Source of the DNA: Dichetophora obliterata
Lineage: Eukaryota > Arthropoda > Insecta > Diptera > Sciomyzidae
Length of the DNA: 64,000 nt
Direction of reading: 5' to 3'
Assembly (NCBI GenBank): GCA_963920525.1
Contig: OY986436.1
Span: forward strand, 96,165,842 to 96,229,841
Positions 32,775-42,879 of the stretch are shown piece after piece; within the stretch, counting starts at the first letter, position 1, and each line of letters begins with the position of its first letter. A program made the translations under genes and the position numbers. The notes beneath the pieces were generated by a model. The model searched no databases. It was not told the origin of the DNA and was given only the letters and a program-made list of their open reading frames with translations.

Positions 32775-32855
32775 GTAAGTTTTCAATGTGGCTCCCATTT
32801 TCTACTAGACACAATTGCAGCCGTTTGCGAACCACATCCAATCATATTTATAGGA
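32775..32855 (-). pseudogene. Transposase C-terminal scrap in foldback element
   Basis: The minus strand reads VVRKRLQLCLVENGSHIENL followed by L and a stop near 32782. This resembles the very C-terminus seen in insect transposases of the type with an N-terminal DUF4817-like helix-turn-helix. Only about 25 codons remain. Its orientation is opposite to that of the N-terminal scrap next to it. Confidence 0.45.
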
Positions 32856-32939
32856 GATCATTAATCGATTTTTGTCATTCAGCAAGTGTCGACGAACGCG
32901 AAAAGTACAAGTGATATTTCTCCGGATTTTTAAAGTGAA

Positions 32940-33118
32940 TTATTAAAAATACCAATTTATTCAAACGAAGAATTAGCAGACATTCATTATATGTATGGAT
33001 TTTGCGATGGTAATGCAAGAGCTGCTGCGAGTGAATATGCATTACGTTATCCTAATCGACAACCACCAAACCGAAGAACATTCAGTGAGACGCACCGCCG
33101 ATTTCGTAAAGGTATGTT
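32940..33118 (+). pseudogene. Transposase N-terminal helix-turn-helix scrap
   Basis: The plus strand reads FTNEELADIHYMYGFCDGNA, RAAASEYALRYPNRQPPNRR and TFSETHRRFRKG. It then meets the inner edge of the right inverted repeat, where GGTATGT could act as a splice donor. The pattern (ELADIH..YG...GN...A...Y...YPNR..P.R..F...H..LR) is the DUF4817-type DNA-binding domain found in insect DDE transposases. The catalytic domain is missing. Confidence 0.65.
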
Positions 33119-33615
33119 TCAGTCAAATGGTCATAACTTTAGAACGGTAAGACCTTCGGGCTTCGTTTTGGTATTTTGAGGAAGGTAAAAGGTATTACTA
33201 TCTTTTAAAAAAAAAAACATAAGTTACCTGCCATCTGGCTGAGCAAATTGAGGTTATGTTAATTTTTTTAAAATTTTTTTTTTCGGAAAGCTCTGTATCT
33301 CTGCTATTTCACCTTTTTCTAGTTATTGTTTTGTTTGACACTGAAAGGTCTTTTAAAGACCTTTCCAACAAGCCCAAAAACAAACAAATCCGACCACTGG
33401 GTCAGAAGTTAGCAACTTTACCCTACTACCCTCCGACCACCAATCCGAAAATTTTGAACCCGCTGCCATTTCGCACCCGTGCATTTTCGGACATGGTCTT
33501 TTCTTCAAGAAATGAGCCAAGGAATACGCTGGAAAAATTTGTCCAGAACTTCCTGAAACACCCTGTATATATTATAATAACTAAATACCATGGCAATAAG
33601 ATTTGCTTAAATATA

Positions 33616-35303
33616 GAGTGTCGGACATAACTAAAGCACGAACCCATGTAGTTAGCATTTTATTCCATAAGAGTTAAAATATTGTAGTATTTCCATGTTT
33701 TTTATGTTATTACTTATGTAAAAATATCCGATTGGTTCATAAAAACCGTCAAAAAGCAATTATTTATTGCAAATAAAATTTTTTTTACAAGAATGTTACA
33801 ACACACGGAAATTTGGGGCGACAAAACTAAAGCACATGTTCTCAGTCACTCAGAGTTTGACTTCATTTCTAACAATAAGTAACAACAATAAGTAGTTAAA
33901 GTACCGTTTGAATAAAAACCAGTTATTTGTGAAGCTAAATAACATCTCTTGAACAAATTTTACTATTAATTCGGTCGTTGGTGATCATTTATCTGGGTTA
34001 GACTGTATATTAAACAAAAAATTAATGAAATAGCTAGCAATAAGTATTCTGCTACATTCAGAGAAAAGATTTTAAACGAATTCAAAAAAGGCGAATCAGT
34101 GACAAGCATTCCAAAAAATTTTGTGTTCACTTTTGTGTAATATCCCGAACTATAAGTCGTTTTCGTTCGACTGGTTCCTTAGTTCCATCACATGAAGGTG
34201 ATGAAAGACAACCAAACGTGAGGACCAGGCAATTATTCGGACAATAAAAAAAGACCCATTCATACCAGCGAGATCTATTCAATATGAATTGCATTTGAAT
34301 ATTTCACTTAGATCCATCCAACGACGAGCTGTGGACGGCGGCTTGCAATCATACAGGATCGTGAAAAAGCCATTTATTTCTAAAAAAAAAATCGTCGAGC
34401 ACGAATTGATTTTGCAAGAGCCCACGTAAACTGGAGTGTTACGAAATGGCGAACTATACTATTTTCAGATGAGTCAAAGTTTAACATCAAAGGTTCTGAC
34501 GGATTGAAGCTAGTACGCAGGCCAAAAGGGCAGCGCCTAAATCCACGTTACTCTACAGGTTCTGTGAAACATGGCGGCGGTAACGTCATGGTCTGGGAAT
34601 GCTTTTCCGGTCATGGGATCGGCCCAATTCATAAGATCAACGGCATAATGGATCGATTCATATACAAGAATATTCTCGAAAATGTTATGTTAACTCATGC
34701 GCAAGAATAAATGCCGTTGAAGTGGATTTTTCAGCATGATCCCAAACTCACTGCCAAATGTGTGAAGGAATGGTTTGCTGAAAGCAAATTTGATGTGTTG
34801 GATTGGCACACTCAATCGCCTGATCTCAATCCCAAAGAGCATCTATGGGAAATTGTAGATAGGAAAATTTAACGAGAAAACTGTAAGGGAAAGGACTCTC
34901 TCTTCACACAAACGGGATTGGCATGGAAAAGTATTTCAAAAGACGTTTTAAATACCTTAATAGAGTCGATGCCTCGCAGATGTCAAGCTGTGTTAAAAAA
35001 CAATGGATAAATATTAATACCAAATGTTAAAATATACACCAAATACTAGCAAAAACTAAGTTTTTCATGTGTTTCCATGTAATGTGCTTTAGTTTTGTCG
35101 CAGAAGTTTTAGTAATAATCCTATATTTGTTTTAATATTTTTGTTTTAAATGAAATATTATGTTAATTTTTGTTTGATTTATTACCTTAAATGTATATTT
35201 GTTTAGGTTCAATAGAAGGCAATTAGTTCAAAGCTTATTTTAAAATTTTATTTCATGAAATGCTTAAAAGGTAAGTTTCGTGCTTTAGTTTTGTCTGACA
35301 CTG
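33616..35303. mobile_element. Tc1-like transposon with IR/DR ends
   Basis: The terminal repeats GAGTGTCGGACATAACTAAA (left) and CAGTGTCAGACAAAACTAAA (right, inverted) are flanked by TA (33614-33615, 35304-35305). The motif GACAAAACTAAAGCAC occurs again about 200 bp inside both ends (33818-33835; 35083-35101, inverted). This gives the IR/DR architecture with two transposase-binding repeats per end, as in Minos, Paris and Sleeping Beauty-type elements. At 1688 bp it has the usual length for the family. Confidence 0.9.
34012..35010 (+). pseudogene. Tc1-like DD34E transposase, decayed
   Basis: The helix-turn-helix part reads SATFREKILNEFKKGESVTS, then after frameshifts SRTISRFRSTGSLVPS. The linker reads RSIQYELHLNISLRSIQRRA. 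The catalytic core has TKWRTILFSDESKFNIKGSD (first Asp), GSVKHGGGNVMVWECFSGHG and QHDPKLTAKCVKEWF (second Asp, apparently short by residues). It ends with SPDLNPKEHLWEIVDRKI (third acidic residue, Glu). At least a stop near 34710, a stop near 34870 and frame breaks near 34140 and 34230 inactivate it. The enzyme would cut and paste the element at TA sites. Confidence 0.85.
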
Positions 35304-35305
35304 TA

Positions 35306-35919
35306 TATTATGTGCATTAAATATAATATTCCAAGCCTATTCCTTATTTCTTAAATTACATAACGTCTTCAGTTCATGCCATGAAATAGATGCCATGAAA
35401 AATACCATGAAATATCAAGGCATTTTTCATGGGCATAATATATGCCATGGAATAGGCGGTCTCCACTAGATTTTTCGATGCCGTGATGTATAAAATGTCA
35501 TGTGCTATGCCTCATGGAGACGCTATGTTACAACTGCTGCTCATGAATCAATCAATAAAGAAACCAGAACACATTGAAAAATACATGTATTAATTTTTAC
35601 GTAAGAATGGGAGGGGGATTCTCCCAACACACACTCAATGCGAGCATGCGCCAGCAACAACAAAGCTGTGTGGTGTTTTGAGTTTTATGTTTGAAGAAAA
35701 ATTAATAAAACTCGACAAACGGTTTTTATTTTGAGCGAAAAAATTAAACTCAACAAATATTTCTTATTTATAAGCATAAAATAAAAATTGAAAAATAACT
35801 TTTATTTATGAGGAACAATTTTTATTCCTGAGCAAAGTAAGAAAACTCAAAAATTAGTATTATTCATGAACAGAAAAATAAAAATAAAAAAATAACTTTT
35901 ATTTTTGATGAATAATATA
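35306..35919. other. Degenerate short-repeat region, no gene
   Basis: 35370-35520 is built from degenerate ATGCCATGAAATA repeats, with GGTCTCCACTAG and CATGGAGAC near 35458 and 35514. 35690-35915 has loosely repeated AATAACTTTTATTTTTGATG and CTCAACAAATATTTCTTATTT units. The Loa-like element inserted into this latter repeat, which resumes at 39671. Confidence 0.4.
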
Positions 35920-35933
35920 AAAATCAGTACATA
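35920..35933. repeat. 14-bp target duplication of Loa-like element, left
   Basis: AAAATCAGTACATA, identical to 39657-39670. A direct repeat of this length is expected from target-primed reverse transcription. Confidence 0.9.
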
Positions 35934-36006
35934 TATATAATAAGTTGGGGATTTGCCGAAGCAGATCACAGTGGGTCCCTTTTCGTCCCACATTGGACAA
36001 AGGGTA

Positions 36007-37047
36007 CTACTGCTCGGAGTACTCGTACGTGAGCATGCTCCTCGTGTAAGCATCCTTTGTCACCTCAAGCATATCCTTATAGGTTAGTTGACCAATCTCG
36101 GCTTCGCCAATAAATGGGCGTCCCAGAGTGGTCAATCTTATGCTTGCCAGCGCCGGACACTGGCACAGAATGTGTGCTGCTGTTTCCGGCTCCTCTAGGC
36201 ATAACCTACACGCATCGTCCTCGGTCAGAGTCATCTTCCCGAGATGGTACATAAAGGGACCGTGTCCTGTGACCAGTGCAGTAAGCCAGCTTAAAGTCCT
36301 TCGATTGTATCGGATAACTTTTGCTGCCTTACTACGAGACCACTTCACGGCCGCCTTTGATTGCCTGCAGTTAACAGCTTCTTCCCACCTTTTACTGTGT
36401 TCCGAGTCCGTCCATTGTTTAATAAGGCCTGCCACCATATTGTCGCCTATGGCGATACGTGGTTCTGGTCCACAGAATTCTTGTGCTGATCCTGCTCTTG
36501 CTAAAGAATCAGCTTCTTCATTCTGTTCTATGCCAGAGTGTCCTCTCACCCACATAAGTGTGAGCTCATTCGTCTGGGCGCACCTATTGAGTTTTGTAAG
36601 ACATTCTATGGCCAACCTGGAAGTTATGTCTGTCCGTTGCATACACCTAATCACAGACTGATTGTCGAGAGCGATGACAATTTTCTTGCCACTGATCCGG
36701 CCATCTATCAGGTGGTCCAGCGCATGCACTACGCCAAGCATTTCTGCCTGGTATACAGACACAAACCTCCCCAACCTCAGTACACAGGATAGGCTTAACT
36801 CTTTTGAGTACACGCCTGCCCCGGCCCGGCCATTCATCAGAGAGCCGTCTGTGAATATACTGATATCGCTACCAGCGATTTCTTCACAAACGGCTCCATC
36901 CGTTATAAGAGTTTTATAACATTTTTCTGTTATTTTTACTCTCTGCCTTCCATCCATAGGCATAAACGCCTCCCTGACATCTCTCTGTACAATATCAAGG
37001 ATGCGAATATGACCATGCAGGGCCGTTGCCCCATGCCACGTAGCATT
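36007..37047 (-). pseudogene. Loa-like ORF2: RNase H and C-terminal zinc motif
   Basis: A frame open from 36963 to 36007 (318 codons) contains the RNase H domain: DISIFTDGSLMNGRAGAGVY (first Asp), YQAEMLGVVHALDHL (Glu), IVIALDNQSVIRCM (Asp) and LMWVRGHSGIEQNEEADSLA (His, final Asp). It is followed by the zinc-type segment CRLCLEEPETAAHILCQCPA. All four acidic catalytic positions are visible. A stop near 37047 with a frame change separates it from the RT part; the 36964-37047 bridge still reads HIRILDIVQRDVREAFMPMD. Confidence 0.85.
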
Positions 37048-38640
37048 TCACAACATCCTGAGGGCTGACAGCGCCGCTGTTTTCTTTATTTCTAAATCCA
37101 ACGGCAGCATACCTAACAAAACCTCCATTGCTCTTGTTGGAGTGGTGCGTATTGCACCTGTTATTCCAACACACGCCAGCCGTTGGACTCTGTCCAGTCT
37201 CTTCTTAATGGTTTTCTGGCTGACTTTTGTCCACCAAATCACCGAAGCGTACGTGATGACAGGTCTAACCATCATAGTGTAAACCCATTTCATCGTCTCT
37301 GGGTTTAGCCCCCATTTGAGACCACAAACGCGTCTGCACTGGAACAGAACCCTCTTGGCTCTTTGAATCCTATCTTCTACATGCTCGTTCCAGTTCAGTT
37401 TGCTATCAAGGGTTACCCCTAGATATTTAACTTTCGTGGACATGTTGATTTCAGCTCCAAAAAGTCTGAGTGGTTCTGTACTCAGGCCTACCCTCTTTCT
37501 AGTAAAGAGAATATTGTCTGACTTGCCTGCGTTTACGGTAAGGCCTTGTTCTCGACACCACTCCTCCACCATTCGGAGTGCTCCCTTCATGATGTCAGAG
37601 ATGGTGTCAATGAAATTGCCGCGGACCACCAACGCAATGTCATCTGCATACCCTATCGTGTGTATGCCCGATTCATCCAGTCTAACCAGTAGTGAGTCCA
37701 CAGTTATGTTCCACAGGGTTGGCGATAACACCCCGCCCTGGGGACATCCTCTACTTACTCTACCTCTAGTCTTTACTCTACCATTCTGCATGTTGACAGC
37801 CCTGTGTTTGAGCATATTGTCCACCCAATTTGTTATCATTGGGCTTACATTGCGTTCTGTCAGGGCTTTCCGCAGCCTTCCAAAGCATATTTTGTCGAAA
37901 GCACCTTCGATGTCCATAAATGTGGCCATCGCAATGCCTTCTGAAAATACCTCCTTTTCAGTCACTCTTACCAATTCGTGAAGAGCACTCTCCGTAGACC
38001 TACCTGCTCTATATGCATGTTGGCATCTACTCAGAGGATTTTGCATCAGCGAGGTGCTCTCAAGACAGTCAACCATCACTCTTTCCATCGTTTTCAAGAG
38101 AAAAGATGTTAGGCTGATCGGTCTGAATGACTTCGCCTCCGCATAATCTTTTTTTCCAGGCTTCGGAAGAAAGACAACTTTCGCCTCTCTCCAGACTCTC
38201 GGAACATACCCAGTCGCTAGGCAAGTAACGAATATACCCCACAGCCTAGGTGCAATGAGATCTTCCCCCACTGCATCATAGCATGGAATATACCGTCCAT
38301 CCCTGATGTTTTGTACGGAGCAAATGAGCGTATAGCACTCCTCAACCCGTCCATAGTGATCATCCTTTCGGCTTCCAGCCTGTCAACCCTGTGCATTCCT
38401 TTCTTCAAGGGTGTCCACGGGTCATCAGACTTAAAACTTCCAGGAAAGTGCACCTCCATCAGAACTTCCATGGACTCCTCTAGGTTCTCTGCCATGGTTC
38501 CATCCTTCTTTCGGATCAGTCCCACTTTGGAGAATGGGTCTTTTGAAACCATTTTCTGAAGCCTACATGCTTCTGATATAGTTTCCATCCCAGAACAGAA
38601 GTCTCTCCACGACTGCCTTTTCCGTTGTCGTATGAGGTAC
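37048..38640 (-). pseudogene. Loa-like ORF2: reverse transcriptase
   Basis: The linker (38588-38280: SKDPFSKVGLIRKKDGTMAE, PYKTSGMDGI) shifts frame near 38280 into a 407-codon RT frame (38271-37048). Motifs in order: PKPGKKDYAEAKSFRPISLT, ATFMDIEGAFDKICFGRLRK (first Asp), RGCPQGGVLSPTLWNITVDS, TIGYADDIALVVRG (catalytic YADD), VKYLGVTLDSKLNWNEHVED, and the thumb with RLDRVQRLACVGITGAIRTT. RT motifs are intact, but the gene is broken at both edges of this frame. Confidence 0.85.
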
Positions 38641-39656
38641 TTCAGTTTCCTTTTCCGTGCCTTGTAATTTGACCATGTTTCTGGGGTTCCCCTCTCATGT
38701 GCAGGTTGAAGGCCTTCCTAACCTTCTTCAGAGATTCGATTTCCGTGCACCACCATGGCGTTGGATCACCATCGTCTACTGAAAGTATTGGGCATGCCAC
38801 CTCGTAGGCTTCGACCATGGCCGAGCTAAGGTGTTTGACATGATTTTCTACTTCCACCGTATTCCCTGGTACTTTTATCGCTTTTTGGGTCAGTGTTTCT
38901 CTCAACTTCGCCTTATATTTCACAGGATCTGTATTCTTGGGAATCCTGACCTTCCTGCTATTCCGCTGGCGTCGGATTCCGTACTTGAATTCAAACTGTA
39001 TGGATCTGTGGTCCGACATGGTTAGCCTATCCACGACCCTCCAATTTTTTATTCTGTTCAGAATCTTCCTGCAGATGAGAGTTACATCAATCACTTCCGC
39101 TCGCCTCGCATCAACGAAAGTCGGTTGTGCTCCTCTATTTGCTACCAACAGATTGTACCTCTCCACAAACTCAAGCAATTGCTCTCCTCTGTCGTTGTTG
39201 TTAGTACTACCCCACGCAGTATTGTGCGCGTAAGCCTCACATCCTATCATCACTCCAATGTTCCTTTCCTCACAGTACTTTACCAGATTCTCCACGTCTT
39301 TTGAAGGTGGTTGGTCTGGAGAGTCGTAGGGAAGATACGCTGAAGCTACCATACAAGCACCTGTACCATCCCCAATTCTCACAACGGTGAGATCCGGGGA
39401 TCATAGGTGTGGCATATGTACCGCTAGTATACCATGTCTCACCAAGATACAAGTCCGTCGTCTGCCATCTGTTACTGGTTGGTACAGCGTGGCCTTTCGC
39501 TCTGAGAGACCTTTAATTCTATTGTGAAGAATCCAAGGTTCCTGAAGCATTGCTATGTCAATTCCATCCTCCTCCATGCAACGCATCATCATTGCTGATG
39601 CAGCCCTACTATGGTGTAGATTGAGTTGACACACAATGAGGTTTTCCTGGTACAGT
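38641..39656 (-). pseudogene. Loa-like ORF2: endonuclease
   Basis: The N-terminal part (39634-39401) reads CQLNLHHSRAASAMMMRCME and AMLQEPWILHNRIKGL, with the catalytic Gln-Glu of 'LQEPW'. A frame change near 39400 leads to the 246-codon frame 39382-38642 with MVASAYLPYDSP, GVMIGCEAYAHNTAWGS and LTMSDHRSIQFEFKYG (Ser-Asp-His). In active members of this family the metal/backbone motif is G.DANAHH-like. Here the Asp and Asn positions read Glu and Tyr, so catalysis is probably impaired. Upstream ORF1 is missing. Confidence 0.8.
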
Positions 39657-39670
39657 AAAATCAGTACATA
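39657..39670. repeat. 14-bp target duplication of Loa-like element, right
   Basis: AAAATCAGTACATA, exact copy of 35920-35933. Confidence 0.9.
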
Positions 39671-39968
39671 ATAATTAAATGAAATTTTTATTGGTCAAAC
39701 TCAAAAAATAAAAATAATTTCTTATTTCGTTAGAACATGCGTTAAGCAGTAGTAGATTTTTTTGATTTAGCGTTTGGAAATAGTCGTTATTGTCTGTCCC
39801 TCCTGATAAATAAACAAAAAAAAAAACAAAAGAAATTATGTGTGCATATAACGACATTCGGTTGTAACGACGAAATAATACGGTCCCTTCATAGTCGTTA
39901 TAACCGAATTCAACTGTATTTAAAAAAATTATATCATTTGTCTGAAATTTACAACTTATTTTTTTCAG

Positions 39969-40701
39969 GCGAAGTACGACTTGATTATAGCATCTTTTGC
40001 ACTTTTTGAACTTCCAAACGCACAAAATCGCAAAGAAGTTTTGTTTAAATTATGGCAAAAATGCGATGGATATCTAGTAATAGTTGAAGAGGGGTCTCGT
40101 AAAGGTAGCGAGATAATCAACGAAGCGCGAAAATACTTACTTAGCCAAAAGAGTGAAGATCTCAAGGGGTCCTTGGTGGCGCCGGTAAGATTTTAAAACA
40201 GTAGATGACAAACATCGTTATTAATGCATGTATTTTCAATATACAAATAGTGTCCTCATGATGATGAATGTCCACGCTTATCAGTAGCTGAAGACAAAAC
40301 ACCCTGTAACTTTGAAGTATCGTACATGCCACTAGCGTTGGGAGAATCACATTCAGACAGAACTGCACGATACTCCTATGTTGTTTTCAAAAAAGGAAAC
40401 ATTGAGGACAGCACTCGTCACTGGCCTCGATTAGTTCGTCCAACTCTTGTCCGATCTAAACATGTTATTTGCAGATTATGTACATCTAAAGGAAATTTGC
40501 AAGAAATAACATTTACTCAGTCCAAACATGGCAGGTAAGGCACATTAAAAGAACGTTAGTTGGTCCAAAAGTTAACAGTTTTTAAAATATTATAGACCTG
40601 CGTATAGATGTGCTAAGGCTAGTCGCTGGGGTGATAGATTACCGATTGAAGTTGGAGAGACCTACACATATAAATCAGTTCAACAAAAATTGGATGAATA
40701 A
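39969..40701 (+). CDS. METTL17: METTL17 (Rsm22-like mitoribosome assembly factor), last three exons
   Basis: Three exons join in frame: 39969-40184, 40251-40534 and 40596-40701, each bounded by AG acceptors and GTAAG donors (phase 0, then a split Arg codon). The 202-residue product begins within the methyltransferase fold (KYDLIIASFALFELPN, DGYLVIVEEGSRKG). It continues with the Cys-containing CPHDDECPR, CNFEV and VICRLC segments and ends EVGETYTYKSVQQKLDE. This matches the C-terminal half of METTL17/Rsm22, a mitochondrial protein needed for small-subunit assembly that is reported to carry an iron-sulphur cluster on conserved Cys. No stops or frame breaks, so it is probably a live host gene. 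AATAAA at 40697-40702 overlaps the stop. Upstream exons are not found in the window; the intron to the left is filled with transposons. Confidence 0.85.
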
Positions 40702-40702
40702 A

Positions 40703-41225
40703 ATTTGTAAAAGAAATTTTTAAGAAGAAAAAGTCAAATTGTTGATTTTTTTTGTTGAGTCTTTTGTCATGGGCACCTGCATATAGGGAATAATACCTTT
40801 TATGAATACCCATGGTATTTTCACTAGCGCCCTCTAGCGTGGCAGTGCACACAATTTTTGTTCTCATTTAGATGTGGCATCTCGGTGAGGTTCGAGAACG
40901 TTCGGGCGAACAAAATGGCGATAAACATGCTTGAGGTGGGTAAACTCCAACAACAATGGCCAAATTAGTTTCAGCGCGAATAAACCGGTCTGAAGAATGG
41001 CGTGATCCAACACGCGCTTGAATCGGTAGCCAATGGGAATACCGAAACAAGCGTCGGTTAACGGCCATTTTTCGACGCGTCATCTAAAAGTCTAAACCAA
41101 CCATTACCTACTCCCCTCGGTTATGGTCGATTCCACCGAAAAGGGAGCGAAGTTGGAAAAACATCGGTAGTTTGCCCGTCTGAATGCCTCGAAAAGGAAT
41201 GCGTACTCACCTTAACCAATGACAG
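40703..41225. promoter_or_regulatory. Intergenic, less AT-rich, promoter-like
   Basis: This stretch follows the METTL17 gene and is clearly richer in GC than its surroundings. A three-unit heat-shock-element-like motif TTCGAGAACGTTC is at 40891-40903, and TGGCAACACTGCCA at 41226-41239 resembles an insect core-promoter motif. It could be the promoter of the rightward unit below. No transcript evidence. Confidence 0.3.
40891..40903. promoter_or_regulatory. Heat-shock-element-like site
   Basis: TTCGAGAACGTTC fits three alternating nGAAn units (TTC-2-GAA-2-TTC), the binding pattern of heat-shock factor, with a further GAA at 40908. This is a single short match, so regulatory role is inference. 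Confidence 0.3.
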
Positions 41226-42305
41226 GTGGCAACACTGCCAAAGTACCAAAAATCATCAAACTGGAAAAAATTACAACCCTGGGTAGACGATGCGGTCGCA
41301 GAGGTTCGCCATTCTGAAATAGAGAGTACGAAGGATAGCAACGGTGGTGAAGTTATTTTTTTGCGAAGGAATTATTTTCAGGGCAGCAGGTCTATTCGAC
41401 ACCTCATCCAACAGCGACAAGCTGTTAAAGTTCGGTTTGTATTCGTTCGGTTTGGGCAACAATAGCAAGAGTTCAAGCGGTGGACTCGTTGTTAGTACAC
41501 TGCACACGCTGTATCCAGCATTGCTGCAACCACCGCTAGTTTTACCAACCACAACACTGACGGGTCGCCTTAGTGCGGCAGCGCTTGTAGTGGGCAGTAA
41601 GCGAGCGATCAGCAGCGCAATTAGCCACAACTCGAAGTGGACACCAACAACAGCAAATAATTGCCATACAAGACTGGAGTAGTGGGAGTGAAGTAGTTAA
41701 TCTAGCTACAGCTTCGTCAGCAACTAGAGCACAACCAACATTGCTTCCTACCACCGACAGGTATATCTCAAAATAGAGTGTCGGACGGTGCAGTTCATGA
41801 AGGAATTGGGGGGGGGGGCGATAGAGCCAGGTAAGCTGGGGTCCACACGGCCAAGTTTATAGAAAGAGTTTACGATATTTATGTTTCAGCCAGCCAGCAA
41901 ATACATTACCAGACGCCGGAGGCAACATTTGGATGTGCCTACCACCCCACCAACAACTATTAAACTGCAGCAACTAACTACAGGAACTAGAGCTCCGCGG
42001 TGCTAGAAAGGCAGCATGGTCCATTGAAGCTGGCGCCAGGATGGATGCAAACAGCAACTGCAACCAGCACCAGCCAGATCATCACATCCAGCACCGACAC
42101 CACCAACCGCACCAACAACAACTACATCTTCTACGTCAGCACCAGCATCTTCATCATCAACAACATCATAACCAGCAATAATACCCACCCACTACCTCAT
42201 CATCATCGCCTTCAGATCCAGGAACTGCAGCGTACACGGCCATCATCGCCAGGTAGACAGGTTTACCTGGACTCGGTAAGCGTCTGTCATAGATTCTGTA
42301 TATAA
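41226..42305 (+). other. Possible first exons of an unidentified host gene
   Basis: A GC-richer region with CAA/CAG/ACC-rich sequence. A 112-codon frame at 41344-41682 contains GLYSFGLGNNSKSSSGGLVV and PTTTLTGRLSAAALVVGS. A donor-like CAG|GTATAT is at about 41760 and an acceptor-like CAG at 41889. From the ATG at 42043 a short frame is Gln/His-rich (HHIQHRHHQPHQQQLHLLRQ), then stops at about 42178. Such triplet-rich sequence is common in 5' exons of insect developmental genes, coding or UTR. I cannot name a gene or choose the frame. A run of about 11 G lies near 41810. Confidence 0.3.
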
Positions 42306-42879
42306 AGTTTGGCAAAAACACATACCTATCGATTATTTGAACTTCGTCAAAAACCTAAAGTCACAATTTATTAAAAAAAAAAAAATATTAAAGACGGCAT
42401 TCTTTCCCTTTGTCGTGGTTTTGCAATATTTGAACTTATTTATTATCTATACTTATCAATATGTTTTATCGATTATATACGATATAATAAGTTAAAACGG
42501 TGTAAAGAAGCACCAAAGTCTGTTTCAACTGATGATTTGTTTTTGTTTAATCTAAACATTTGATGTAAAGATTTAAAGGAAAAAAAACTATAAATCTAAA
42601 TCGCATTTATATTTTTTCCCCAGGCCAGACATACAAATTTAGTGCTAATCGTTAAACTTACTTCATTTTGAATTTAATCCTTACTTGCTCAGTTAAATCT
42701 TTTCTTAAAGCTAAGCTAAATAGTTCGTTGTTTTGGAATGCGATTTATTCTCGGGTTTTTTTTTGTTTGTACTTAAATTGAAAATGGCATCAACGCCAAC
42801 AACACAATCAGTATCGAAGTTATCCAATTTTTAGTATATATCAGTATTCTAGTTTTTAGAAATATACCTAGGTAGATAT
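42306..42879. other. AT-rich stretch, no gene
   Basis: Only AT-rich sequence with two TATCGATTA motifs (near 42328 and 42467), resembling DRE half sites. No coding signal. Confidence 0.3.

Larger units (their letters stand above)
32209..33565. mobile_element. TA-flanked foldback element with 450-bp TIRs
   Basis: The ends CAGGGTGTTTCAGGAAGTTC (left) and its inverse at the right are flanked by TA (32207-32208 and 33566-33567). The inverted repeats are about 452 bp (32209-32660 and 33112-33565), close to identical apart from small indels. Between them about 450 bp hold two short transposase-like pieces in opposite orientations (see next two entries). The TA duplication suggests the Tc1/mariner superfamily in the broad sense. 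The element cannot be autonomous. Confidence 0.85.
35934..39656 (-). mobile_element. Loa-like (I-superfamily) non-LTR retrotransposon
   Basis: Minus-strand element with perfect 14-bp target duplications. It begins at the endonuclease near 39656 (5' truncated, no ORF1) and runs through RT and RNase H to a 3' end of simple TA repeats (TTATTATATATA). Gene order endonuclease-RT-RNase H plus a C-terminal CCHC-type motif fits Loa or related clades of the I superfamily; the clade call is by recognition only. It lies about 310 bp upstream of the METTL17 exons, in what is probably an intron of that gene. Confidence 0.85.

Noticed and set aside
36128..36661. Plus-strand 177-codon frame, and others at 37400-37981 and 38937-39233
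   Set aside because: All are antisense shadows of the Loa-like RT, RNase H and endonuclease frames.
42003..42188. Minus-strand Gly/Val/Asp-rich frame
   Set aside because: It is antisense to CA-repeat sequence; such complements routinely stay open without coding meaning.
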